Assembly (NCBI RefSeq): GCF_016735615.1
Contig: NZ_JAERSF010000006.1
Span: 62,001 to 126,000 of the forward strand
Direction of reading: 5' to 3'
DNA: 64,000 nt
Origin: Flavobacterium tagetis
Lineage (GTDB): Bacteria > Bacteroidota > Bacteroidia > Flavobacteriales > Flavobacteriaceae
Below are positions 42,851-50,734 of the stretch, one piece after another. The position numbers and the translations under genes were made by a program. Numbering within the stretch: position 1 is the stretch's first letter; each line of letters starts with the position of its first letter. Under the pieces are notes generated by a model. The model was given only the letters and a program-made list of their open reading frames with translations. It searched no databases and was not told the DNA's origin.

Positions 42851-44206
42851 ATGAAAAAGAATCTTTTATTGTTAATCTTCTCTACAATCTTGCAATTTGT
42901 TACAGCGCAAGAAGCAGATAAAGCTTTTAAAAACAGGCAAAACATTCAAGAAAAGCTTATAGAAGCAAAAGCACTTTTAGAAAAAGATAACGAAAAACTT
43001 TGGGGAAAACCCATCTGGAACGACAGCATCATTATAATTGACTTTGACAATTCAATCTACAGTTTGGTAAAATTACCTAATAGCAAAACGGATAATGGAA
43101 TTTTGTATTCTAAAATTATGGAACCTAATTCGCTTGTTTTTGTTAATACCACACAGAAATATGAAGGTAAAGAATATGCTACGGTTCTGAATAATTATCT
43201 GGATGATAAAAGTGCTACAATCATTCATGAATTGTTCCATTTACTGCAAATGAAATCCCGAAAGTTTAACGGAAATCCAATTGAATATCTTGACGAAACC
43301 AATGCTCGTATTTTATTGCGATTAGAATATCAGGCATTAAAAAATGCTTTGAAAGCGATTATCGAAAAAAGAAAAATAGATGAGATCAAAAATTATTTGA
43401 AAGATGCTGTAATATTTAGAAAAGAAAGACAACAGCAATATTCAAAATATTTGAATGATGAACTGGAAATAGAAACTTTGGAAGGTTTGGCAAATTACAC
43501 AGGTTTTGTTTTGTCTTCTTATGACAATAAATATGAAAAAGCAATTGAAGAAATTAACCAGCGAGAAGAAGCAAAAACGTATACCAGGCCTTTTCCTTAT
43601 GCCACAGGACCAGCTTACGGATTGCTTTTTGATTATTTGAATATTACTTGGAGAAATAGTTTAGATAAAATATATAATTTCAATGATATTTATGAAGTTA
43701 TGATTTTAAAATCAAAATTAACTATCACAAATAAGCGACTAGAATTAGCCAAATCCAGAAACAATTTTGATAAAATAAACAAACAGGAAATTACCCAAGC
43801 AGAAGAACAAAAAAAGCTAATCTCTTATTATACTGATTTACTAATTAACAAACCAACTCTTAAAGTTGCACTTGCTGATATAGACCATTATGGGCGCACT
43901 TTTAATATGAATGGCACCCTAACTTTAAAGGATAACGGAATTGTGTATTCGAGTATTAAAGGCCGTGATAAATCGGGAAACAACTTTGGAAATTTCACCA
44001 CGATCGATGGTAAAAATCAATTGGGTAAAGCTGGTATTTTAAGTTATGATAAAGATGGAAAAACTTATTTTGTTTTTCCGGTTCCTTTTAAAATTGAAGA
44101 TCAAAAAATCACAAACGAATTTTACGAAATAGAACTAAATCCTGATTGGAAAATTGTAAAACAAAATGACGGAAATATGGAAATTGTCAGAAAACCTAAA
44201 AGCTAA
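42851..44206 (+). CDS. Secreted HExxH metallopeptidase-like protein, unknown family
   Basis: 451 residues with a signal peptide (LLLLIFSTILQFVTAQ). The sequence SATIIHELFHLLQ is an HExxH zinc motif, and about 25 residues later YLDETNARILLRLEY could give the third ligand, as in gluzincins. A family match beyond this was not recognised. The C-terminal 100 residues (FNMNGTLTLKDNGIVYSSIK) are beta-rich, probably a separate sandwich domain. Downstream is a strong convergent terminator. Confidence 0.75.
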   Translation: MKKNLLLLIFSTILQFVTAQEADKAFKNRQNIQEKLIEAKALLEKDNEKLWGKPIWNDSIIIIDFDNSIYSLVKLPNSKTDNGILYSKIMEPNSLVFVNTTQKYEGKEYATVLNNYLDDKSATIIHELFHLLQMKSRKFNGNPIEYLDETNARILLRLEYQALKNALKAIIEKRKIDEIKNYLKDAVIFRKERQQQYSKYLNDELEIETLEGLANYTGFVLSSYDNKYEKAIEEINQREEAKTYTRPFPYATGPAYGLLFDYLNITWRNSLDKIYNFNDIYEVMILKSKLTITNKRLELAKSRNNFDKINKQEITQAEEQKKLISYYTDLLINKPTLKVALADIDHYGRTFNMNGTLTLKDNGIVYSSIKGRDKSGNNFGNFTTIDGKNQLGKAGILSYDKDGKTYFVFPVPFKIEDQKITNEFYEIELNPDWKIVKQNDGNMEIVRKPKS

Positions 44207-44221
44207 TTTATATCTTTTATA

Positions 44222-44262
44222 AAATGAAACGAGCTTCAAAAAATTTGAAGCTCGTTTCATTT
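44222..44262. terminator. Bidirectional terminator
   Basis: AAATGAAACGAGCTTCAAA and its perfect complement TTTGAAGCTCGTTTCATTT form a 19-bp stem with a 3-base loop between convergent genes. The minus-strand gene stop overlaps the right arm. Confidence 0.92.
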
Positions 44263-46045
44263 ATAATAAAGTTTCCTCATCTTCAGGATTAAAACTGCCT
44301 TCGTCAGGATATTTTATGGTTCCTTTCAATTCTTCCACTCGTTTTGGATCAAATTTCGGAAGTTGTAATTCACTGTTTTCCTTCCACTTTTTAACTGTTT
44401 CAGAGATTTCATCTGCTTTTTCTTTGGAAAAAGGAGTATCACGCGCCATATATAATGTTTGCGATGGATAAGCCAATGATGTTCCGCTTCTTTCTATAAT
44501 ATCCATCATTCTCAACAAAAGATCTTCCTGAACTTCTTGTGATGTTTCAAGATTTATAGCTTCGATATAAGCTGTGATTTCGACTTTTAAAGCATCAGCA
44601 GTAATACCTGTAAAACGTACAATTGGAGGCGTATTTATAATGGCAGGGTGCGCATACAGCAAAGATCTTAGTTCTACAAGAAGATAACGCATTTGGTCCG
44701 GAGTGGTTTCCATTCTAAAACCAAAAATCGGATTGAATATAAAACGGTCGCGATGTGCATAATTTTCTATTTTACTAGCAGATAACTGTCCGTTCGGAAT
44801 CGTCACAATAGTACGAGCTGCAGTACGAAGTGTTGTAGAACGCATACCAATGGCTTCTACTGTCCCTTTTATATCATCAACTCGGCAGTAATCGCCAACA
44901 CGTAATGGCTGATCGGCAATAAGGCTTACACTTCCCACAAAGTTTTCTATCGTTTTTTGTGCTCCAAGAGCCAATGCAATCCCCCCGATTCCTAATGCTG
45001 CAAGTCCGGCTGTAACGTCTACACCAATAATTCCTAATAAGGCAATGATTCCGATAACAACGATTGCAGCTTTCATCGTACGGCTCAAAAACAAAACCGC
45101 AGATACTGCAGAAGCACGTCCTCGATTATTCATTCTGCTTCGAGTATACATACTTACAAAATCGGTCATTCTCCAAAGCAGGATCAAAAAGGCTACAATT
45201 CCGATTGTGATTATTATGATGCTAAATCGCTGACGTACTATTATCGAAATTCCCATTCGTTGCGTAAGTGCCACGAATAAAATCACTGTCATATACATCT
45301 GAACCGGTAGTGTAAATGCATCTATAATTGCTGTTCCTTTTTCAGTATCTGCTTTCTTCCATATTTTTTGAATAAGAAAAATAAGTACGTAAATAAGAAG
45401 TCTTGATAATAAATAAGTAACCACTGCCATGACCACCACTACTCCCCAGTGTCCAATTGGTACATTTCCTAATTTTCTATCTTTTAGAAATTTGGGTAAA
45501 ACTCTATCTAAAAAAGTTTTTTCTCCACTAAGATCTGCTCCACGAATTGCTTCTACTGTTTCTGCAGAAAAAAGCCATAATGCTGGTTCGCTGTCATCTG
45601 ATTGATTTTCTAAATAAAGCTGTATATTTATTTTATCTGTGGATATATTTCCAACCAAATCTATACCTGTTGTCAGATTATCATCTAAACGTCCTAATTC
45701 TTTATTACTTAGAATAGATGATGGCGAAAAATTTCCTCCCTGATCCAAGAGTTGCTGAAAAGTCTTTGCTATTTGTATTCTTTCAGATGTTTTACGATAG
45801 GAACGTTTACTCAGAACAAGATACTGACTTGCACGCAGATAGTTCTGATCACCAAGTGCTTTAATGAATCCGTTGACTGTTCCTTGAGGTGTTCTTCTTC
45901 CGAGTGAATCATCTGGAATCTTAACTGGTTCTTCTGTTGTAGTCTTTGCTCCGCCTAAAAGCTGTGCTTCTGTTATGCTGGGTTTTAACAACAAAACCAA
46001 AATCAACAAGAAAAAAAGCAATAATCGTTTTGTACCTGAAATCAT
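44261..46045 (-). CDS. MscS-family mechanosensitive channel
   Basis: 594 residues. A signal peptide and a soluble N-terminal domain of about 170 residues come first, then several transmembrane helices, and then the MscS core: ALGIGGIALALGAQKTIENF, FVGSVSLIADQPLRVGDYC, VDDIKGTVEAIGMRSTTLRT and IVTIPNGQLSASKIENYAHR. The Gly/Ala-rich pore helix is well preserved. The extra N-terminal exported domain is common in Bacteroidota MscS homologues. It should act as a pressure-release channel in the inner membrane. It is 108 bp downstream of the ilvN-like gene on the same strand. Confidence 0.9.
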   Translation of the reverse strand: MISGTKRLLLFFLLILVLLLKPSITEAQLLGGAKTTTEEPVKIPDDSLGRRTPQGTVNGFIKALGDQNYLRASQYLVLSKRSYRKTSERIQIAKTFQQLLDQGGNFSPSSILSNKELGRLDDNLTTGIDLVGNISTDKINIQLYLENQSDDSEPALWLFSAETVEAIRGADLSGEKTFLDRVLPKFLKDRKLGNVPIGHWGVVVVMAVVTYLLSRLLIYVLIFLIQKIWKKADTEKGTAIIDAFTLPVQMYMTVILFVALTQRMGISIIVRQRFSIIIITIGIVAFLILLWRMTDFVSMYTRSRMNNRGRASAVSAVLFLSRTMKAAIVVIGIIALLGIIGVDVTAGLAALGIGGIALALGAQKTIENFVGSVSLIADQPLRVGDYCRVDDIKGTVEAIGMRSTTLRTAARTIVTIPNGQLSASKIENYAHRDRFIFNPIFGFRMETTPDQMRYLLVELRSLLYAHPAIINTPPIVRFTGITADALKVEITAYIEAINLETSQEVQEDLLLRMMDIIERSGTSLAYPSQTLYMARDTPFSKEKADEISETVKKWKENSELQLPKFDPKRVEELKGTIKYPDEGSFNPEDEETLL

Positions 46046-46153
46046 ACTCTATCTGCTTTAGTAATGACCATTAAAAATAAGAAATATTGAAGATATACAA
46101 AACGTTTCCATCAGAAAAAGCAGAAACAAACAACAATAGTTCTTCTATATTCT

Positions 46154-46660
46154 TTAAAATTCTAAGCAAAAACCTTCATTAGATTTTGTAAGCGCAATTC
46201 TCGAACTTTTTACAAATTCAATCAAACCAAATGACTTTAATTTCTCAGTTAAACAAACTATTTCATCATCTGTTCCTGTGCCCTGCAATATGGTATACTC
46301 TCTTTGAATTTCTAAAATTTTAAGATCGCTTTCGCGAAGCATAACTTCCATATTCATCTCTATCGCAAATATGGATGTTGGGATTTTAAATAATGCAACT
46401 TGTATAAATACAATATCCTTATTAAACGAGTAATAACATTTATAAACTTCGATAATTTTCTCAATTTGCGCAGTTATATTAATGACTGTATCTAAAGTTT
46501 CATTTACTACAATAGTATGTCTGTACATATTTTCAATTTCGCAAATAGACATATTAAGGCTCAAAATCTGGATTTGTTTTCTTAAAAACATGCTAGATAA
46601 TTTGCTTATTAATCTGATCTGGTCTTCGGAGTAAATAGTTAGAGTAAATTCGTTTTTCAT
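46154..46660 (-). CDS. ilvN: Orphan acetolactate-synthase small-subunit-like ACT protein
   Basis: 168 residues from ATG 46660. The N-terminal ACT domain reads FTLTIYSEDQIRLISKLSSM, FLRKQIQILSLNMS, HTIVVNE, the usual IlvN/IlvH layout. The C-terminal half has YTILQGTGTDDEI, LKSFGLIEFVKSSRIALTKS, matching the family's second domain. IlvN-type subunits control acetolactate synthase by binding branched-chain amino acids. No ilvB, ilvC or ilvD gene is near. It is downstream of two tandem isoleucine-rich leader peptides with terminators, so its expression is probably tuned to isoleucine tRNA charging. A longer frame from 46750 crosses the second terminator and was not used. Confidence 0.82.
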   Translation of the reverse strand: MKNEFTLTIYSEDQIRLISKLSSMFLRKQIQILSLNMSICEIENMYRHTIVVNETLDTVINITAQIEKIIEVYKCYYSFNKDIVFIQVALFKIPTSIFAIEMNMEVMLRESDLKILEIQREYTILQGTGTDDEIVCLTEKLKSFGLIEFVKSSRIALTKSNEGFCLEF

Positions 46661-46704
46661 TGTGTTTTTTATTTGTGCTTTTTTATGAGTTATGGGAGAA
46701 AGAA

Positions 46705-46738
46705 AAAAGCCTTTCACATTTGACTGAGAAAGGCTTTT
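46705..46738 (-). terminator. Attenuator terminator 2 (before the ilvN-like gene)
   Basis: On the minus strand AAAAGCCTTTC (46738-46728) and GAAAGGCTTTT (46715-46705) form an 11-bp stem followed by T residues, 27 bases after the second leader peptide stop and 45 bases before ATG 46660. Confidence 0.85.
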
Positions 46739-46765
46739 ATGAATAGACAATAGAATCCTGACTCG

Positions 46766-46825
46766 TCATGTGATACGAATAATGATACTTGAAATAATAA
46801 TGCTATTCTGAATTGATTTTTTCAT
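46766..46825 (-). CDS. Isoleucine leader peptide 2
   Basis: A 19-residue frame, MKKSIQNSIIISSIIIRIT, with 8 isoleucines. It begins 15 bases downstream of terminator 1 and is followed by terminator 2. Three consecutive Ile codons occur twice (ATT ATT ATT, and ATC ATT ATT). This is the design of an amino-acid attenuation leader, in which ribosome stalling at uncharged Ile-tRNA would let transcription pass the terminator. It is closely similar to leader 1, so a duplication is likely. Confidence 0.8.
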   Translation of the reverse strand: MKKSIQNSIIISSIIIRIT

Positions 46826-46840
46826 ATTGCTATAAACAAA

Positions 46841-46866
46841 AAAACCTCCCGTAAAAGGGAGGTTTT
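46841..46866 (-). terminator. Attenuator terminator 1
   Basis: AAAACCTCCC and GGGAGGTTTT form a 10-bp GC-containing stem with a 6-base loop. On the minus strand it runs into TTTTGTTTATA. It lies 43 bases after the stop of leader 1 and just before leader 2. Confidence 0.88.
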
Positions 46867-46909
46867 CTAAATTGTATATTTTACTTATTTATATAACACC
46901 CCTTCACTA

Positions 46910-46963
46910 CTATCGAATGATAATTGTGATAATAATTGAAGCGATGTTAATGCTATTTTTCAT
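46910..46963 (-). CDS. Isoleucine leader peptide 1
   Basis: A 17-residue frame, MKNSINIASIIITIIIR, with 8 isoleucines, starting at ATG 46963 and stopping at TAG 46912-46910. It includes runs of three Ile codons on both sides of one Thr. It lies about 13 bases after the start of transcription predicted from the -7 element at 46982 and 43 bases before terminator 1. The arrangement is that of the ilvL or ilvB leader peptides in enterobacteria. Confidence 0.82.
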   Translation of the reverse strand: MKNSINIASIIITIIIR

Positions 46964-46981
46964 TTGCTTGATTTGATTGCG

Positions 46982-46989
46982 CAAATATA
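46982..46989 (-). promoter_or_regulatory. -7 element of the attenuated ilvN-like unit
   Basis: TATATTTG on the minus strand is an exact consensus match and lies 19 bases before the first leader ATG. A -33 TTG was not found at usual spacing. Confidence 0.55.
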
Positions 46990-47031
46990 TTGATATTTTT
47001 CAATCTTTAAACTATTATTATAACAAACAAA

Positions 47032-47055
47032 AAATCCGTCTTTTACAACGGATTT
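47032..47055 (-). terminator. Terminator of the alcohol dehydrogenase gene
   Basis: AAATCCGT (47032-47039) and ACGGATTT (47048-47055) form an 8-bp stem followed on the minus strand by TTTTGTTTG. Confidence 0.8.
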
Positions 47056-47070
47056 ATTTGCTTTTGAATT

Positions 47071-48096
47071 TTAAGGTATCAAGACAGCTCTGCCTTTTAT
47101 TTTTCCTTGTCTCATTCTATCATAAACTTCATTAGCATCATCAAGTTTATGTTTTTCGATTTCGATATGAATTTTCTTTTGTCTTGCCAAACCAACCACT
47201 TCCATCAGTTCTGTTCTTGATCCCCAATACGGATTGGTCATGCTTACGCCAAAAGGCAATCCGTTCATGCTATATTGATAATGTCCTCCTCCAAGACCAA
47301 CAATGGTAAGATCTCCATCAAGGCTGACTACTTTTGTTCCTAAGTCTATTGTAGAAGTTGCTCCAACAAAATCTAGAACTACTTTTGCTTTTTTGATTCC
47401 AGTAATTTTCTGAATTTGTTCTGCAGCATCGGCGTCTTTAGAATTAATTACATAAGCTGCACCCAATTCTTTTGCAAAAGCCAATTTATCTTCTGTCACA
47501 TCACAAGCAATAATTTCAGCTCCGCTTATTTCTCTTAATATTTGTAAAGCAACATGGCCTAATCCGCCAACACCAATTACTACCACATATTCGTCAGCCA
47601 TTAATTTAGGAAGCGAACGTTTTATCGCAGAATAAGGTGTAAGTGCCGCATCTGTCAATGGAGCTGCAATAACAGGATCTAAATCATATATTGGCACTAA
47701 AAGTCTAGAAGACGGCACCAGCATATAGTCGGCCATACCGCCATCTAAACCTAATCCGCCACCGTATGCTTGTTCAGATTGATGATCACAATAATTTTCT
47801 TTGGACTGCTGGCAAGGTTTGCAATGTCCACAACCCCAAGGACCGTATACAAGAACTGCGTCTCCTTTTTTATACCCTTCGACATTCTCGCCAATTTCTT
47901 CGATCCATCCAGCATTTTCATGTCCTAATGTAAAAACTGTTCCAACCACTGTTCCTTCATCTATAATATGCAGGTCTGAGTGGCAGACACCAGCGCCGCC
48001 AATCCTTAATAACACTTCATCACCTTTAGGAACAGGTTTTTCTATATCATTAACTACACGGACATCTTTGTGCCCAAAAAAACGTACTGCTTTCAT
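47071..48096 (-). CDS. Zinc-dependent alcohol dehydrogenase
   Basis: 341 residues of the medium-chain type. Catalytic zinc ligands are Cys38 (GVCHSD) and His59-Glu60 (GHENAG). Structural zinc is bound by Cys89, Cys92, Cys95 and Cys103 (CGHCKPCQQSKENYC). The nucleotide-binding motif is GVGGLGHVALQ. An acidic residue at the end of the second strand (ACDVTED) suggests NAD. It would interconvert alcohols and aldehydes. It is alone, with its own terminator, and divergent from nothing obvious. Confidence 0.92.
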   Translation of the reverse strand: MKAVRFFGHKDVRVVNDIEKPVPKGDEVLLRIGGAGVCHSDLHIIDEGTVVGTVFTLGHENAGWIEEIGENVEGYKKGDAVLVYGPWGCGHCKPCQQSKENYCDHQSEQAYGGGLGLDGGMADYMLVPSSRLLVPIYDLDPVIAAPLTDAALTPYSAIKRSLPKLMADEYVVVIGVGGLGHVALQILREISGAEIIACDVTEDKLAFAKELGAAYVINSKDADAAEQIQKITGIKKAKVVLDFVGATSTIDLGTKVVSLDGDLTIVGLGGGHYQYSMNGLPFGVSMTNPYWGSRTELMEVVGLARQKKIHIEIEKHKLDDANEVYDRMRQGKIKGRAVLIP

Positions 48097-48267
48097 AAAA
48101 TAAACTTTTAGATTACTATTCTACTAATTTACAACTTGTATCTTTTAGAAGTTTTATCACACAAGTTAAGTTTATCCTAATTTATTGCTAAAACAGGCTT
48201 TTCTTTTAGAATACGGTTATCATTTGGAGTAAACAAAAAATAAAAAAATCTGATTTATTGATATAAA

Positions 48268-48291
48268 AAAAGAGAACCGAAGCTCTCTTTT
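48268..48291 (-). terminator. Terminator of the L,D-transpeptidase-like gene
   Basis: AAAAGAGA and TCTCTTTT form an 8-bp stem with an 8-base loop, 25 bases after the gene's stop. A-rich flanking on the plus strand gives the T run. Confidence 0.7.
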
Positions 48292-48315
48292 ATATTTATA
48301 TTTTGGTCTTACTAT

Positions 48316-48918
48316 TTAATAATAAACAGACAATAAAATTTTAGAATTTGTACTTTCTATATATTTTGAAAGTCTGCCTAAAAATTCTTGATTAACCATT
48401 GGACAACCGTGGCTGTTGATGATATAGTATTCTTTTTCGTCAGACGGAACCTCTTTGTATGAATGTAATACAATGGCACGTTTCATGGCATTATTATTTG
48501 ATTCGTCCAATCCAGCAAGTCTGAAAGCTTTTCCGAATATTCCTTTATATGGCTTTTCTACCGAATATCTTCCTAATGAAGTGCAATTAGATTCTGGAGC
48601 ATTACTAAATTGTAAAATATCACCTTTTATTCCAGTTTCTGAACCTTTTCCATGTGCAACCAAACCCTGATCAAGAATTTGATTATTCTCTAAATCGTAA
48701 ACAAAAAAACGATTTCTTCCTGATTTAATTTTCATATCTACAAGAAAAGCAATTTTGTTGCTATACTTGTGATTTGACGCCGTAAAAGCCTTAATCTCAT
48801 TTACATGCTCTGTGAGTCTTGCAAATTCGATTTCGTCTAAAATTTCATCTTCGTCCCTCATACTTAATGAGGCAAACGAACTTAAGGAAAAAAGCAGTGC
48901 CAATAAAAATACTCTCAT
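48316..48918 (-). CDS. Murein L,D-transpeptidase catalytic-domain-like protein
   Basis: 200 residues with a signal peptide (LLALLFSLSSFASLSM). The C-terminal part has IVLHSYKEVPSDEKEYYIIN, then SHGCPMVNQEF, with the catalytic Cys in SHGC and a His upstream, the signature of YkuD-like enzymes of the murein L,D-transpeptidase catalytic domain family. The substrate in the cell wall is not clear. ATG 48918 is preferred to a TTG nine bases upstream. A -7 element lies about 60 bases upstream. Confidence 0.88.
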   Translation of the reverse strand: MRVFLLALLFSLSSFASLSMRDEDEILDEIEFARLTEHVNEIKAFTASNHKYSNKIAFLVDMKIKSGRNRFFVYDLENNQILDQGLVAHGKGSETGIKGDILQFSNAPESNCTSLGRYSVEKPYKGIFGKAFRLAGLDESNNNAMKRAIVLHSYKEVPSDEKEYYIINSHGCPMVNQEFLGRLSKYIESTNSKILLSVYY

Positions 48919-48977
48919 ATCCGGCAAAATGTTAAGTTAATAGTTATGACTTGGGGTCATTGATAAATTTTCTGTTG

Positions 48978-48985
48978 CAAAATTA
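48978..48985 (-). promoter_or_regulatory. -7 element of the L,D-transpeptidase-like gene
   Basis: TAATTTTG on the minus strand is an exact TAnnTTTG match. A TTG 15 bases upstream is close to, but short of, the usual -33 spacing. Confidence 0.4.
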
Positions 48986-49157
48986 TACACAAATCTTATA
49001 CAATTCCCATATCATAAGTTAAAGATATTATAAATATCTGAAAACAACAATATTATATGTTAATATTCGATTAAAATACCTGATTTAATGTTGAAATGCT
49101 ATGTCTAGTGTTAATATTATCCGTTTTTAGCCACGGCCTATTTTATTTTATTAAAAA

Positions 49158-49198
49158 AATAATTTCTGTCCAGTAAAACTCACTTAACAGAAATTATT
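49158..49198 (-). terminator. Terminator of the S37-type peptidase gene
   Basis: AATAATTTCTGT (49158-49169) and ACAGAAATTATT (49187-49198) form a 12-bp stem about 45 bases after the stop. On the minus strand it runs into a T tract. Confidence 0.8.
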
Positions 49199-49244
49199 AG
49201 AAGCATAAACGCAATTAGTTATTTAATATTTTATCTGCTGCTTT

Positions 49245-50525
49245 TTAATTAAGCCACTTTGCCAATGTATCCATAATTAATTTCTGATCATCTACAGAAA
49301 AATGCTTGACCCTGGTTGAATGGCTTCCTTGCGGAAGTACCATTTTTAATGCATCAACACCTGGCTTAGGTGTTGGGGAACATGAGAACCAAGTGTCATA
49401 ACCTCCGTAGATATATAAAATCTTATCCCCTTTACTCTCAACATATTTACGCACTTTTTTAATGTATTTTGGATTGTATTTAATTACAACATCTTTCGGT
49501 GCAAATCGTGCATTAGAGCTGCTTTTTACAATAGTTAACAAATCTGCAACAGGCTCAAGATCGAAACCATAATAGCCTAATTCGCTCAAATGCTGATAAT
49601 AAGAAGGCAAATACACGAACGACATTTTATCATTGTAAGTACCTACTCCAACAATTTTATTCAAATAATCGAAAAGCTCTTTTGCCGAGGCGTTTACTGG
49701 CGGAATTTCATTGCATTTTCCTCCCCACTGCCAAAAAGAAAAAGGAAATTCTAAAACAGCATATTCCAACGCTTCCGCGAAAGGAACTTCTGTAAATTGC
49801 ATCTTTTTCTCAGCTGAATATTCTTTAAAAACCTCTAAAACAGCTTCTCTATTTTGCAAAACAGCTCTTTGAAAAACTGTTATTTTTGTTCTGCATTCTT
49901 CCGTTCCAATTGTTCTTGTGTGAGTTATAGTTCTCGGATCTTCGCAGGTATTAATTAGCGGTGCTACATACGGCATTGCCACATCAACATCATTTGGATA
50001 TATAGACTTATAAATTAAGGATGTTTCTCCTCCTTTACTAATTCCGGTAGAAATCCATTTACCTGAATATATTTTTTTCAGTTTAGTAACAATGTTATGA
50101 TAATCTTCAATCGCCTGATCATTGGTTAAATATTCCCACTGAATTGGATTTGGCCTTGATTTTCCATAAAAACGATATTCAACAGCAACCTGATTGGCTT
50201 GCAACAAACTGCTTACTTCGCTCTTAATATTTTCTGTATTATAGCCGTGAGTTTCAATTACAGTTGGTCTGTCATAACCTAAATGCGAAAGATAAATATA
50301 ATGCTGAAAAGTCCCTTTTTCTGGGTGTTTATGATCAAGAGGCTCGTCTAAAATTAGTTGATACGATTCGGTATAATTTTCTAAATTATCAATTCGCGTT
50401 ATGATGGCTTTTGGAAATAATTCGGTTAGTTTTTGCTGAAGATTTAGTGAAGATTCCTGCGCAGAAACGGCAAAAAAGTTCAGGAAAAGGAAGAACAGCG
50501 TAATAATAAAGGATTTTCGATTCAT
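49245..50525 (-). CDS. Secreted S37-family peptidase (tripeptidyl aminopeptidase-like)
   Basis: 426 residues with a signal peptide (FIITLFFLFLNFFAVSAQ). An alpha/beta-hydrolase-type core has VIETHGYN, VAVEYRFYGKSRP, ISTGISKGGETSLIYKSIYP (nucleophile Ser in GISKGG) and a C-terminal ILYIYGGYDTWFSCSPTPKP with the acid. QGSHSTRVKHF supplies the His. It resembles peptidase S37, whose Streptomyces members release tripeptides. It is part of a stretch rich in peptidases. Confidence 0.82.
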   Translation of the reverse strand: MNRKSFIITLFFLFLNFFAVSAQESSLNLQQKLTELFPKAIITRIDNLENYTESYQLILDEPLDHKHPEKGTFQHYIYLSHLGYDRPTVIETHGYNTENIKSEVSSLLQANQVAVEYRFYGKSRPNPIQWEYLTNDQAIEDYHNIVTKLKKIYSGKWISTGISKGGETSLIYKSIYPNDVDVAMPYVAPLINTCEDPRTITHTRTIGTEECRTKITVFQRAVLQNREAVLEVFKEYSAEKKMQFTEVPFAEALEYAVLEFPFSFWQWGGKCNEIPPVNASAKELFDYLNKIVGVGTYNDKMSFVYLPSYYQHLSELGYYGFDLEPVADLLTIVKSSSNARFAPKDVVIKYNPKYIKKVRKYVESKGDKILYIYGGYDTWFSCSPTPKPGVDALKMVLPQGSHSTRVKHFSVDDQKLIMDTLAKWLN

Positions 50526-50734
50526 TTTTAATCTTGTTATTTTGAGTTTTTAAAAGTAAGCGCAATACAAAGCAAAAACTGATACTATATTACCCTTAAA
50601 ATATAATATTTTATCTAGTTCGCATCAACATATGACAAAATCAAAATATTCCTTTAATTTTATTGAAAAATTGAACTTCGTATCAGTTTTATAGTTTGCA
50701 CCACATTAAATAATAACTTAAAAAAATAAAAAAA

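Larger units (their letters stand above)
48919..49244. other. Intergenic gap (promoter and terminator only)
   Basis: No coding region was seen in these 326 bases. Apart from the promoter at 48978 and the hairpin at 49158, it is featureless A+T-rich DNA. Confidence 0.6.

Noticed and set aside
46661..46750. Longer start for the ilvN-like gene
   Set aside because: The added residues cross the second attenuator terminator and have no ACT similarity.
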